The position numbers and the translations under genes are program-made. Positions 45,301 to 60,700 of a stretch of 64,000 nucleotides of DNA are shown here, one piece after another. Position 1 is the first letter of the stretch. The number at the start of each line of letters is the position of its first letter. The DNA is taken from positions 34,759,501 through 34,823,500 of the forward strand of contig NC_092523.1 of NCBI RefSeq assembly GCF_037038585.1, given 5' to 3'. Source of the stretch: Patagioenas fasciata (Eukaryota > Chordata > Aves > Columbiformes > Columbidae). The notes beneath the pieces were generated by a model. The model saw only the letters and a list, made by a program, of their open reading frames with translations. It had not been told where the DNA came from and did not search any database.

Positions 45301-47264
45301 TTGGAATATAGTAACATCTTTCATTTATGCTCATCTGAAGTTTCTTTTGCTTCCTCTCGTATTGCTCTTTCACACATACACTTCCCCCCAGGGTTTGGTA
45401 CTGCTGTATTACAATCTTTTGTTGTCTCTGGTATCTTAAGATCTTCTCTAAAACATCCAAATGCCATATGCAACCTTGTCAGTGAGGTAAATATGGAATG
45501 AATAGTTGCAGTGTGTTTGCAGGTGTCTCAAAAGGAACCATGTGTGGAGGAAGGAAAAAAAAGAAATGGCTGAGGCAGGCAAGTAAAGCTTTTAACTAGA
45601 ACTACTGCAATAAGCACTTTGAAAAAGAGTACAAACTTATGGTTCAATATGCAGCAACCTTGGTTATTTACTAGTCGAAAGAAAACAGACCACGTATCTA
45701 GAAAAGAGTGCTTAAGTGAACACAAAAGAAAGATTAAATTGGGCCAGGTTGAAACAGACAATATCTTCATAAGAAAAAATAATTAAATTTAGGTAATTTT
45801 AAAATAGATGATAATTTTTGGACCATTTTTTCCCAAATGCTTCAGTTCTTCAGGTAGATAGTTGTTGCTTCCAGATACTGTTTAGTAGCTTATACCTACC
45901 TGCCTTCAGGGAGAATGGAGCTGATGATATGAATCTGTAGCAGAGGCACACAGCCCATCACACAAAGTGACAGAGAGCTAGGACTTACCTGCATCTGACA
46001 AATTAATCTCAGCTATAGGAAAGGGAAAACTGGAACTTCATACTGATCAAAATGTGAATCTCTTAGCTCTCCATCTACTGCTACTCACAAAACTGGTAAA
46101 TCCAGAGTTCTCATCTGCATACTCAATTATAAAAATCAGAGAATAAGTGTGCTCCCAGTCCATGAGAGTAACTGGATAGTTCAGTGATAGTCACGTGCAA
46201 TGTTAACCAAGATAGTGTCTACAAATAAATTCTTTTTGGGAGACTTGTTCCATTTATACTCCAGAATAGTATGTTTTCAGAGAACAAGGGATGATATTCT
46301 TTGCAGGAACTTGCTTTTGCATATTAAACTGCTCCAGCTTTCACACCAAGCAACCCTGTGAGACCAGGTGTCAGGGAAATGCAACTGACAGTACCTGCAA
46401 GAATGTCCCATTTCAGGCAGTGATAACACCTTCAACAGAGCAATCCTGTTCACTCAAATTCTACTAGCCCAGATATCATCTCTGCTGCAGTTTATATTCA
46501 ATGTGGAGATTGCCTTTTACTTTCAAGTATAGCTAGTGCAATTCTAACATTTGTTTCCACAGGCTTTTTTTTCCTACCCTAGGGTGCTAGAAATAACAGG
46601 CAGTCCAGAGTTTTTATCAAAAAATCCATGGAGGCACCTTACTTCTACCTATGAAGATAGAAAAGGTGCAGCTGAAATAAAAGCTTACATGAGTATTACT
46701 TGCTTAGTCCTATCCCTTTTCCTAGGTGGATACATAAACCACCTGTTTATATGTAGCCTAATGGAACCACTGAAATGGATACAACTCACTCTCCCTCCTT
46801 TGTCTAATTACAGAGCCTATTCTTCACTGAGTTCACAACCATGCAGTATCTGATCTCCATAGTAATTAACAATACTTCAGACTACACCATTATTAACAAC
46901 TTGAACTGTTATTTTCATAACTCAGAAGTATTCCATTCTAGAATACCTTTTCAAGTAAAATAAGCAGTAATGACTTCACTGTCAACTGAAGACAAACTTC
47001 AAAATGTAATACAAATGAATTATCAAAGCAGCTAAGACTATATGGTAGTTTATCAGTAAGACAACTGGCTGCAGTATCCTCAAGCTGAATAGCCTTGGTT
47101 TTGCTATTGTAGAATTATCAATAACCATTCCACCTACCTAAAGCTCTGTTGAAAAACTTCTAAGAGGCTTAGGCAGTACCAGCAGTCACTAACAGTGTGC
47201 TGATTAGCACATCACCTTAAAGGACATGTACTTGTTTTCAGTACACTGAACACATTACAAGGAA
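42391..47264. other. Intergenic gap between convergent CFAP97 and SLC25A4
   Basis: The two genes end tail to tail with about 4.9 kb between their likely poly(A) sites. A CAAA microsatellite lies at about 42,686-42,703. Minus-strand frames between about 42,700 and 45,060 are unusually open and may be decayed coding sequence (see findings). No intact gene or splice-flanked exon is supported. Confidence 0.5.
42686..42703 (+). repeat. CAAA tetranucleotide microsatellite
   Basis: About four to five uninterrupted CAAA units follow a TTTTAAAA junction. It marks the left limit of the minus-strand open stretch noted in the findings. Confidence 0.85.
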
Positions 47265-47939
47265 AAAAGTTCATTAATATATTAATTTATTTCATTATTT
47301 CAGTTTTAGTTCAATTGCACATCAGAGCAGCCAACTTTTTGTGTTCTGAAGATACAGGGCATTTTTGAAACACTGTATTTTTCTACAAAGTATGTTTGAA
47401 AAAACAGATTATGGTTTCAACCATATGATGGTATAATTCATCAGTTAAGAACTCAGCCTGGTGCTTTACTATAGTTTATATTTCCAGACATGGTTTTAAC
47501 TTAATATATTAAAAAAATACAGCCTTAGAAGAAAACATGATTTAGATTCATGCTATAAATGTCATTGTGCTGTTGGGTAGCTAGAGACATCATTAGTATA
47601 ACACATTTCTGAAGATCTCATTCTGTCAGTTCACAACATTAGATTTTAAGATAGAGATAAACCACCCAAGTCTTGTCTCTAGACAAAATGTATTACCTGA
47701 AATTTGAAGTATAATATATACACAGGTTCCAATACAAAATGTTGGAGGAATTTTCATACAAAATTAAACTGTGATGTAGTGGATAATTTTAAAATTAATG
47801 CATCCTCCTCTCAACCAGATATGTTACTCAATTCATTCCGTTTCCCTAGGAAATATTTCATTGTCCATTACATCACAATAGCATATTTTTTTAAAAAAAG
47901 TTGATGGAGAACAATTGAACTACATTATGATGTTAAGTT
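47265..47939 (-). other. SLC25A4: SLC25A4 3' untranslated region (inferred)
   Basis: About 675 nt run from the stop to the expected cleavage point after the minus-strand AATAAA. The sequence is AT-rich, in contrast to the GC-rich 5' half of the gene. Confidence 0.65.
47286..47291 (-). terminator. SLC25A4: SLC25A4 polyadenylation signal AATAAA
   Basis: TTTATT on the plus strand reads as AATAAA on the minus strand. About 20-40 nt further downstream (minus) there is a T-rich, then TG-containing stretch (CTTTTTTCC, TGTGTTC) of the kind that supports cleavage. Confidence 0.65.
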
Positions 47940-50002
<2,063 letters not shown>

Positions 50003-50270
50003 GCTGGGAGCCGGTCCGACACCCCCTGCCCGGAGAGAGCCAACGAGCCGCGCACCACCCCACCCGGCCGCCCCCGCGCACCACCGGCCAAATGGCCTAC
50101 GGTCCCCCGCCGCCGCTCTTATATTCCGCGGCCTCTCGCGATAGGCAGAGGTGTCCCCTCGGAGCACGGACATTGGCTGGGACCCTCCTGAGCCCGCCTC
50201 CGCCAGGGGGCGCGGGGCAGCGCCGCCATGTTCTCCTGGAGGGAGCGCGAGGGCCACTGGGCTCGGGACG
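50003..50270 (-). promoter_or_regulatory. SLC25A4: SLC25A4 promoter: TATA box, CCAAT box and GC box
   Basis: On the minus strand a TATAAG box lies at 50,123-50,118, about 115 nt above the ATG. A CCAAT box is at 50,176-50,172 and a GC-box-like GGCGGAGGCGGG at 50,204-50,193. These spacings fit a TATA-driven start near 50,090 and a 5' UTR of about 90 nt. The region is part of a CpG island that extends through exon 2. Mammalian SLC25A4 promoters also carry a TATA box, in keeping with strong tissue-restricted expression. Confidence 0.8.
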
Positions 50271-50280
50271 TTTAAAGGGC

Positions 50281-53200
50281 AAATTAAAGTTATCTGGTCG
50301 CTGCCGGGGAACGCTATGTCAGAGCATGTGCCTGCGGTATTAATAGCTCCCGGGAGGCACAGGAGGGGACTGAGGAAGCTGGCAGGAGTACCTCAGGCAA
50401 CGTTAACTGTTTCATGCAGGCCAGAGGCAGGCACCAGGCACTGAAAGCTCACCCTGAGGGACGGGAATGCAGCAGCCGGTCAGCTTGTTGACTGAAGCCA
50501 ACCTGAAGAAGCAAGACTTTAAGACTTTTAAGTCTTGGCTTTGTGTGCATGGATTGGCACCAGGAAGGGTGAGGGAGATGCAGATCCTGGGCAGGCACCC
50601 TGGTGTGGATGTTGTGCCCTCCAGCAAAGGTCACAGGGGGTTTATGGTCAACCTGGGAGGTGGCCCAGTGGGGCGATATCATGAGCACTGATAACCAGTG
50701 ATGGGCGAGACCTCTCTGAGTCAAGGACGAAGAGAGCTGCCTCATGTTGGATACGCTGTGTGAACTGGCAGGCGTTGAGCTCTTTAAACACCCTGGCAAG
50801 CTCCAGGGCCTGGGCTTCCTGAAGAGGAGACAACAATGTGCCTTCCTGCATCGTACCCACATGTCAACGCTGCAAGGTCAGACCCTTGCAGGGGTTGCAG
50901 TCAGTCCCCTCTGGAGGAGGGAGGAGAAGGGACTCCAGGAAGCACATGCCAGGGCAGCCTTGTTGCTTGACTCACACCAGATGTGAAGGAAGAGTCAAGG
51001 CTGCAGCGAAGCTCTTGCCTTCATTCACTGTCTGGTTCTCAGGGAAATGTTTGAGTCTCAAATGAAGATCACATGGCTCCCTCACTAGTTTCCCTGTTTC
51101 TCATCTGTTCTTTCTGGCTGACTTCCATAAGAAGGCAAGAGCTTATGATTTCACTGTTGGGTGTCTTTGTTGTGTGGAATAGTTATGTGAAAGCTAATGC
51201 AGCAAGTTGTAGATGCATAACTAAGAGTTTGCTTTAAAAAGGTGTTAAGATGTGCCCCTAGGACAGTGTTATACTGAGGAATGAACAGGGTAGTGGGGTC
51301 TGCTTTGATTTGGTAATTAGGTATCGATAATGGAAATAGGATTCATCTTAATGTAGGTGATAAAAGGCTGGCTGTTCCATGAAGAGACATTCTCTTCAGG
51401 ACAGCAAATCTCACTGACGTGTTTGTTAGCACAAGTCAATGAGACTGTAAATTTGATCCCCCATCTCTCTCGCGCTTTGCTGCACGTATGTCTGTTGGGG
51501 TAGAGGTCTTCTCTCATTAATCTCAGCTCTGGGAAGCAGACAACAACTTTAACTTCTAGGAGCAGCCTTTGCACCTTGAGCATCCTGAACAGATAAAGCT
51601 TTTCCCCAGCTTCCAAGAAAGGGGAAGAGCATCCTTCTGAAAGAGACCTTTTCCCTCAGCAAGGACTGAAAGCAGGTGCAAGCAGGAAGCATAGGGAATC
51701 CCTAGAGTTAGGCTGTGAGTTGAGAGGAGTATTGTTTAACATATGTACCCTTGACCTTTCCTTTTTCTTCCTCATGCTTTACTCGCTACGTCTGGTGTCT
51801 CTTCACAGGAAAGAAAATATCCCTTTAACATCTCAGGGCTTCCACTACTGATTGCGTACAGACCCGCAGGATGCTGGTGCTCACAGTTGCTGCCCCACTG
51901 CCCAGACTGATAGGGTCTTGTCAGTGTGTGCACTCACATGTCACCTGGTGCCCTGCTGACTGGTGTGTGGTGAGTGAGAGGCAGGAGAGTGACAGTGGGA
52001 TGCTACCAGGGAGGGAGTGAAGTCTTTATCATAAGAATTACGGTTAGTTTTTGAAGGTATTGTTGTGCATCATCATCCCACTCCACACAGGCTCTTTGAT
52101 TGATAGGTACTTCTGTAGCAGTAATACTGTTTACCCAAGACTGCCAGTATTTAAAGAAAGCAGCACCTAGAAAGTGAACAGCGATTTTTTCTGCCTCTGC
52201 CCTCCCTTTCCTGAGCCCAGATGTCTATTTCTGGGAGATGCTCAGCTTCCAAGCAGTTTTAACAAAACGAGGGCTGGACCAGAACATGCATCTGCTACTC
52301 TGAGGGTTATTCTTCATTTGCTCAATTTTTACTCCAAATGCCTGCTTTGCATCTTTCCTTTGTATGACAGTGAGGCTTTTAATGCTACTTACTGTAGGAA
52401 TTCAAATGTATCCTGTAAGGAACTTAACTGCTGACTCCACCAGTACCACCAAACTTGAGGATGAGCATTTCAACTAGCTGGAAATACCATTTAAACAAAA
52501 GTTAAAGGAACTTTGGCTTTTCATACGGTTACCTGGTGTTTTATATTCAGAATAGTTAGTGATACAGACAAATGGTTAAAACAGTTCTGAAAATGCACAC
52601 TTTCTGAATTATTGAAAGTCAACTTTTAAGCCTTATCTTAGATCTTTGCAGCTTGAGAAGGATTGGCTGGCTTTCTAGACTGAGTTTGTGGATGCTCTCC
52701 ACTGCTGACACAGCATAGAGACACTGGAATTTGTTCCTAAAAATTCTGAGCTAAAAATTATAACCTAGATCTACATTTCTAAAGAGATTAATGACTGACT
52801 GCATTGTTCTTTGATGTGTGAATAGCCAGCTTGAAACACTACAGGACATCAACTTATACAAAGTAGTGTGTGCCCTTGTTTATTTGCATTTCCAAGGCAC
52901 TGGGAAACCTAGTGTTGAGGTTAGGCCAGACACAAAATAAAACTTTCTCAGAAGTCAGCAGTCTGGGTTTGACAGCAGTCACAAGGGGGAGCACAAGGAA
53001 TCGGTCAAACCATCCTGACCCGCAGCACAGACAGCGATGAGTGGCCAGTGTATTGGCAAGACGCCAAGAAGAAATATGTGGGGTCTTTTCAGGGAAGATT
53101 TTTAGGGTTGTAGTAGATTCTCCTTGTGTAAGATTGGCTTCTGTTTGTGGTCAGGAGGAGGAGAGCTAGAGAGCCTCAGAGAGGCTAAATGAATAACAGG

Positions 53201-56200
53201 GTTGGTAGTGCAAAGATGATCAAGGAGCGTGGGGTTTGAGTTTTATTTTGGGCAGATATTAGTGGCGGTAATTTTAGCTGGGTATTGGTGTTTTCTGTCT
53301 TAGGAGCCTACAGCTGGAGAGGAGGAAAGCTGGACAGTAAGTGTAAGCAGCGCATTGAGAAGAGAAGTGTTAGTTCTGGAAATTGTAGTGGGAGCCAACA
53401 CAGGCTGTGTTTGTTTATTAGAGTATATCTGTAATGGGAGGACAAGGAGTTGGAGGAAGGGCAAAATTTCAGCAGAAAACTGAGGAAGTGGATAAAAATG
53501 GATAGTAAACAGATCAGAAGTTACATTGTAACAGGATAAGCATGAAGTGTAAAAGAAGGAAAGAAAAAATACCCAAAATGTGGCACAGGGAATGGATTTG
53601 CAGGAAGCGGGCAGTACTATATTAATATTTCCTTTGGCGAGGATTCATGCAGAAGATGTTCAGGAAGAGAACATCAGAGAAGTGCATAAGAAGTAGTGAA
53701 AGGCATCCAGATCTTCAGTTAACTTGGAAAAGTAGGAGGAAAAATTTGGAGGATGGCACAGCTGGAAGGGGAGGCAATTAAATGGTTGTGGATGAAGTAA
53801 ACCTGATTGCAGGCCAAGCAGGAAATTGAAGATGAAGACAGACTGAGGGATGTGTTGGGCAACCAGACTTCATAACTTGTGAGATAGGAGTAGAGAGTAA
53901 GAAACAGTATCTACAATCAAATCTGTGCTGGAGAAGAAAGAGAAAGCAAGAGGAAGATGCCTGAGATTAGATGGGATTTTATCACCGATGAGATTAAAAT
54001 TACAGAGAAAGGAAATGACAGGACATGAGGAAGGACATGGCAGGCAGTGGAGATCAGGGGTAAAGTAATGGTTACTACAGATCACATCAAAGGAGTGGCT
54101 CTTCCAGGGAGCAGGATACTGAGTGATGGGTGCAGGTGAAATGGATGGACCAGGGCAAGGTCCTTCATTGTAATTACAAAATTAATCTATCCACACTGAA
54201 CAGTGCCCTTGCTCAACCTTTATTCATGGGCAAGATGTGCTGAAGACAACAGAAGAGAATCTGGAAAGGAAACAAGTAAGGGTGTCAGGATTGGGCTAAT
54301 AGCTAACAGGTTTCTTCAAAACTATAAGTTTGCAGCATAAGCTGCTGCAATAATATGAAAAGTCAAGGTCGTATTTATTCCAATAATACCCGTAAAGCTT
54401 ACTCAGAACAAGCATAAAGCAGAAGATGAAAGCCTGCATAGCAACTGAAAGGAATGTTGTACTTTTGATGTAGATCTTTGCAGAAAATAATTTCTTTGGT
54501 CATTGCCAAACATGCACCATTACATCGTGGAGCATATATCTGTTCTTGGATTCAGTGTTTTTCAGTTTTTGTGCTTCCAGGATCAAAATACTTGCTGAGA
54601 GGATCTCTGACGTTTATATATTTAATTATTTTTAAAATAATGTAGTTGGAACATATGTTGCATGAAGAAATGAGGTCTGGAGATTGTTTTGCTCTACAAC
54701 AGCTATTCCAAAACTGTGACCTTCAGGGCAAAGGGAAGGTCAATAAAGGTTTTTATTTTTCTTTCCTTCTCAAGAGAAGTCTACATTTCCAGGGTCCTCA
54801 TCTTTATGTTTGATAGGTACTCAAAACTTCATTTTCCTACTTACTACCTTGAAATGTTCTATTCCTATCATTCTTTGTCGCCTTCTTCTTAAAGATAGTA
54901 GTTTGCTTTTGGTTTTGAAATAGGTGTTGGGAGATAATTAAACTTGTTCTTTGCTTTTCTACATGTTCCGGTTCATTCCCAGAGATCTGCTTCTTGTGAT
55001 GCTGACCAGATTTTTTTGAATGAATGACAGCTGCAAACATTATCAACAACATCTGGGCAGGTATGTGATCAGAGAAAAGCTAAGTTATGGGCTGAAGCCC
55101 ACTGTACTTTCCATAATACGCGATAGAAGTTTCTCTTGCCGCTAGTGGGTAATACTTCCCAGCAGTAGCGTTCCAGCTATGGTTTAGGTCCTGACCAGGG
55201 AAATGAGTTCTTCACCTGTTCTTCTGCTTGCCTAGTGTTTTTTTATGTTTGTTTCCAGACTGGAGAAACATTGGGTTCTGTGAATGCAGAATTCAGATGT
55301 GCCTTCTTAAGTTTCATGACCTAGAAAATTGTCTGATTTGCTTTCAAAACTTAGTAAAGCGAAGCTATTAAAAACCCTAGTATTAAACCAGATTTTTTCT
55401 GACTTGAAGTTTGCAACATGACCTTCTTCAGAAAATCTTTTGGGTTGAAAGAATGTCTAGTAGGTCACCTAGCCTTCTCTGCATAGTGCAATGTTGTTCT
55501 CATCATTCCTGCAATACCCTGAGTGATGGCTCTCATCTTCAGCTTTCTGTGACTCTGGTGACTCTTGCGTATTGTTCAGTTGCCTTCCTCTTCTTAGAGT
55601 TGTAGGGATCTGTTCTGTCTTATGTTTGTGTAAACCAGCAATTGCCCTTTTGAATCAGTGATACAACATTGGTGCAAATCAGTGACTGTGAGGGAATTTC
55701 ATATCTTTTTTTAGTGTTTGGGGTTTTTGTTATTGTTGTTGTTTGGTTGGTTTTATTGTGTTGCTCAAGCTTACTCTTCTAAACATTTTTTTATATCAGT
55801 CTTAACAGGACAATGAAAATACTTGATCTTTGCTCTGTTCAATTCATTTTTTACCATCCTTTGGGTTGCAGTAATTTTGGAGTGTCAAAAAAGTATTTTA
55901 AGTTAATCTTTTTATGTTTGTCATCTTTGCTTCTGAGTGTTATTTGCTAAGTTGCTTCTGTGTGCTATTTTATTCTTTCAGGTATTCACACTTTTAAAAA
56001 TCTGTTGTTTCAGGCTGACAGATTTTAATTAAATGAAATTATGGAAGTGATCTGTTTGGTTTCCATCTGTTATTTCTGACAAAATATCCAGTTATAATAG
56101 TTTTCATTTTAATAACAGTATCAACACTGTTAGCTCCTGCTCAAGTTATTATCTCTTTCTGTCTTCAGGTATTTTGTAGAGTTTCTCATTCTGTGCTTTT

Positions 56201-57251
56201 ACTTTAGACTAGTCTTTCTTCTGTGAAATAGTTCATAATTTTCTTGCTGACAGCTATTTTTTTTTTCATGTATTATAGGACAAACTGAAACCATTTCTGA
56301 CAGCAATATATGTTTCACCAAATTACAGCTTTGTGCTCAATCAGCTAACCAAAACAAGGTAATAATTTTATTAAATTACAGAAACTATTGCAGGCATTAA
56401 GCATAGATGTTGCTGTTACACATACTTGCAACATCTATTACCACAACAATTTTAATAGAAATTCACACTTATTTTCAAGTAAGTGAGAAGTTAACAAATT
56501 ATATTGCTCAGTGACTGAATCATCTATTTCTTATCACCCCATGTGCTGCTTAAATAGTTCACAAATACATTGTTATTATAATTCAAATAGCATTGGTTAT
56601 AATGCTAGACATGTTTTTATAATAAATTGAAGTGTTATTCTTTCTATATTTTGCAAGAAAATGGCAAATTAAGGCCAGCTCTACAACACACATTATTAAA
56701 AGTGTAGCTGTCTTGATTAAGACTGTGGGAGAAAATCATACCCCTGGCTTACAGAGCTATACATAGACCTTCCCATCCATTATGGAGATGCAATTTGTAT
56801 TGGCAAAGGAGGTTTTTTTTATGATACAGCTAATTTCATTTGAGGTGCTTTGATTATGCTAGCAAAAAATCTTACTTTTTTCCCAGATAAGCTGCCTCTC
56901 TGCTAAGAGACTTTGTTAATAGAGAGATTAGTCTTATCAGATATGCCTGAGCATGTAACAGTTTTCCATATTTGCTCATATACTTGCCTCATTCCTGGAT
57001 ACAGGATACCCGCACATTGAAGCAATAGATCGGTAGTTGTTAAGAATAGGTGTGTATAATGTTTGCAGCCTATTTTCAGGTCATGTTGGAGATGAAGAAG
57101 TGGGGCCATTGCTCCAGAAAATATGGTATTCTGATTTAACTGATCAGCTGAGGCTGTGAAATGGGACAGTGAAATAAGGGACCTAGATTCTTTTTAAGTT
57201 GTAAGTACGCTAGTAGCAACTTTTTTTTTTTCTTCCCCTTTGTTATGCCAG
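50281..57251. other. Intergenic flank upstream of SLC25A4
   Basis: In human the next gene on this side is HELT, but I find no bHLH-Orange coding block here. A small inverted repeat lies at 50,521-50,536, and a purine-rich stretch at about 53,130-54,165. A G/T-rich tract is at 55,715-55,760. No gene is supported. Confidence 0.5.
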
Positions 57252-57708
57252 TGAGTTTTCCTCATGAACCGTTTTCCTCTAAAACTACCTGGAGCAGAGC
57301 TAATCAGGACTTTGCCAAGAACACCATTTTTTCATCAGAAGCTATACATATCATTAAAGCATAAGCAAGGAGATGTATTCATTTCAGAAAAAAAATCCTC
57401 AAGTCCAGCATATATGCATGAAGGAAAGAAAGGTCTGCAGAACAGCCAGAACCTCAGCAACTGGGAGGCCAGTAGTGAAGACAATTACCACACCACTGAG
57501 GGGAGAGTAAAGTGGTTGAGACAGTCTTTAGATACCAGAGTTAATTCCTTCTCCTTTGTGAACAAGATCCAGAGAGGGAAAAATGGAAAAAAGCCAGTAG
57601 AAACAGAAACTGAACAAAGCAGAGAGAGGGCTAAAGGCTTGGAAAAAAAGTACTTGGATGAGGATGACAGAGGAACACCCAGGGATGTCTAGGACAGAGC
57701 TAAAGAAG
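57252..57708 (+). other. Candidate unassigned exon with 142-codon open frame
   Basis: A T11 run followed by CTTCCCC and then ATGCCAG makes a good acceptor ending at 57,251, and AAGAAG|GTGAGG makes a strong donor at 57,709. Between them a frame opens at the ATG at 57,264 and runs 142 codons to the TAG at 57,690-57,692. The stop is only 16 nt before the donor, too close to trigger nonsense-mediated decay. The peptide is hydrophilic, rich in Lys, Glu and Ser, with no signal peptide or membrane segment, and I recognise no domain. It may be an exon of a long non-coding RNA, of a lineage-specific gene, or simply a chance pairing of splice-like sites. Confidence 0.25.
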
Positions 57709-60700
57709 GTGAGGATATGCATGTTCTAATGAGCACCTTTCTTTGATTATTCTTGGCATAGTTTGTCTTGAGATCAGTGTGACAGATCTGTTCGCTTCCA
57801 TTCTGGCCTCTATCTTAAATTATCTTAGGCTAAGGATCTTAAAAAAATGTAATAACTGGAACATCCTCTGTCCGCTTGACTTGCTGGTTAGACATCTTCT
57901 GATGGATCAATTCTGGTTTGTTAGTCTGTGATATTTAGCCTCATAGTGTCATATTTAGCTTAATTTGTCTAATATTTGGCAGGTGTGGTCTTCATTCTGT
58001 CTGTGGGTGGTATTGCTGAGCCTTTTTGTTTGCAGTGATCTGGTCTTTCTCTCTAACTTTTGCTAACTTTGCGTAATAAACTTGAATGTCTGTTATTATA
58101 GAATGTTAGTCCTGTATAGATGACTGTCGGTAAGTCATTTTCATGCCCTTTGTGTCCTTATCACTGAGGAGAATATGGGTAAGAACAGATGTCTCAACTT
58201 CTGCACCATTAACAGGGTGAAACCACAAGACAAAACCATTATCAAACTGAAAAATTATATGCAGTGGTTTGTGACTCTGGTACTTCTTGTATGACCTGAT
58301 CCGGTCAGCTGCAGACTTGTGGACAGTGATGGTGACAGCATGGCCAGTTGATGGACAGCTGAAAGAAACAGCAAAGGTATGAGCAGCTTCTGCTTCTCTC
58401 TCTGGGTCTGACAGTTAGGAGGTGCTGCTCTGTGTAGTCTAACGTGTTCAGTATATGATGTAGCATCTGCCAAAGGCTTGTGAGTCCAACTCAAAGCTTC
58501 ATGTTTAAACTAGGCAAGAGGGATCTTTAAAGAAGACATCAGGGACTGATTTAAAATGGCAAGTGGTGTCAAATCTGTTATGTCCCTTGATGGGATATTT
58601 TTCTGCTTCAGAACTCTCTCTGGAAAAGATGCAGTTTGAGTCCAGTTCCAGAAATTCCTTTTGGATTTGAATTTGCCCAACTGAGCTGACGTATAGGATA
58701 GGAAAGGGAAGAAATTATGGAGATAGAAACAGAAGTCAGACAATAATGACATTATGTGATATGTTACCTCGGCTTGAGAAAAACCCAATCTGTATTTAAT
58801 AATTCCTAGGGTATGACTGCCTGTTTCTGATTCCATGGGAAAAGAGACCTTTTAATACTTCCTTACAAGTCATAAGAAAGAAAGGAAGCTAGTATATTAA
58901 TATGTTCTTAAATGTTGCTATATTACTTGAAATTAATGTGTGCTGTGTACAGTTGTATTATAGGTAGGTGTGAATGAATATAAGCTGTAAAAGTGTCTTA
59001 CAGGTGAACACCATAGAAAGAATTGTCCTTTTGCTCCATTTAATTTCTTTGCATTTATAGTGGAATGCAGTAATGGAAGAAACAGAGCTGTTCTCTAGCT
59101 TCCATACAGCTATAATGGGAAAACAAAGAGAGGGAATGTTCACCTATTGGGAACATGATTGGGAACAATCATCCAGACATAACCCAGCCTTGAAATTGCC
59201 AGACTGGGATAAATTACCTGGACCAGCTAAGTTACTTCCAGGATCGTAGTGGCAGATGGTTCACCCACAAGCTGCATGAATCTGCTGCTTGTGTATTATT
59301 TGCTTCCTTTGGGTTGCCATGGGGCTGTAGGCTGGTACCTGTTTTCTATACCTAGAACTAGACCAGTGACTCAGGTCAGAAGTAACAGTTCAAATACAAT
59401 AGATAGATCTTTATGTAATTGAAAATAGTTCCTGTGGCTTCCATGCATTTCCATCTATGTCATGCTTCATTTTTGTGTGGCATTTTTGATATTGCAGGCT
59501 TTCTTGTTCACTGGTAATAATCCACAGGCAGGAGGAGCTAGAAGAATGAAAAGCTGTGAGACAGCAGTGTCCCTGGTACCCAGCAGCTTCTTATTACACG
59601 CTTTTGTCGCTGTTCTACCTCTCACCTCTACAAAACAAGATAAAAAAACTCTTAAGCAGAGCAATCTTCTTTTCTTCTCTTCCCCTTTTTCCTTCACTTG
59701 TTAAACACCCTTACTTCCAGAGCAGAGATCGCCTTGACACGGTGTTTGGGAAGGCTACTCTGAACCTGTGCACTTTCTCCTACTGGGCACTGCTCAGCTT
59801 TGAGCACTAGTAGTGGGAGCGGGACGAGGCTGGTTCCAGCAGGGGAAGAGAACCACGCGTTTACATAGGCTCCTTCTCCCAGCCACCTCTCTGCTATCCG
59901 ACAAGCGTGGGTTTATTTTAGCATTGGCCTTCTGAAGTAGGATTAATTTTCCCCTGAATAGGTCAGCCTGGGATGGAGCCAGGATTCATGGCCTTCCATA
60001 GCTGGGGTGACTCGGGAAGCCGGAGATACCTACTAAGGAGGCCCGGCCGCTAACGGCTGGGCCTGTGCCCAGTGCCAGAGAAGTGTCCTGGAATAACCTT
60101 TCTGACAAACAGCGAAGCAATCGTGTGGGGTCTTTTTTCAGAGGCTGGTGTGAGGCTGAACCAGGCTGTAGTGCTGCCCTCTGATGGTGGGATTCGGGAA
60201 AACCGTAAAAGGCAGTGGTGAAAACCAGAAAAAATGTTAACAAAATTACTAGAAGAGCAGCAGTATGTGGATATGTGAATCTTTTCACTCTCTCATTTCA
60301 TACAAGGCTTCACCTAATTGAAATGTGCCCTCATCTCTTCACTAGCGGTTCAATTTGTGGCAACAGAATATGGCTAATGGTTTTACTGGTATTTAGCACT
60401 GGTAGTGTCCTCACAGCTGTGCAAAGCATCTTGTGTCCCAGAAATCACACTTTCTGGCATTATTCTGTGTGCTTCAGTGTGCAGGGGAGATGCAGAGGAA
60501 GGAATTTCTATCAGTCAGATTTTTGTAACTTTCTTATTTTTCTTATTAGTACGTGGAGTTATTTAATTCCTTACTTAGAAGCACTTGATAAAAAATTGTG
60601 TAGAAAGCTACAGCCATCCAAAATAACTCCTGTTTAAGTAGAGGATGCATAGAGATGTCTGGGACTTTTTTTCCATAGCTAACCTGTGAGCCAGTGTGGA

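Noticed and set aside
50449-50862. 137-codon minus-strand open frame just upstream of SLC25A4
   Set aside because: It has no recognisable domain, no splice context, and several overlapping frames of similar size in both directions.
60215-60637. 140-codon plus-strand open frame
   Set aside because: The peptide has no family resemblance or low-complexity signature, and no splice or promoter context supports it.
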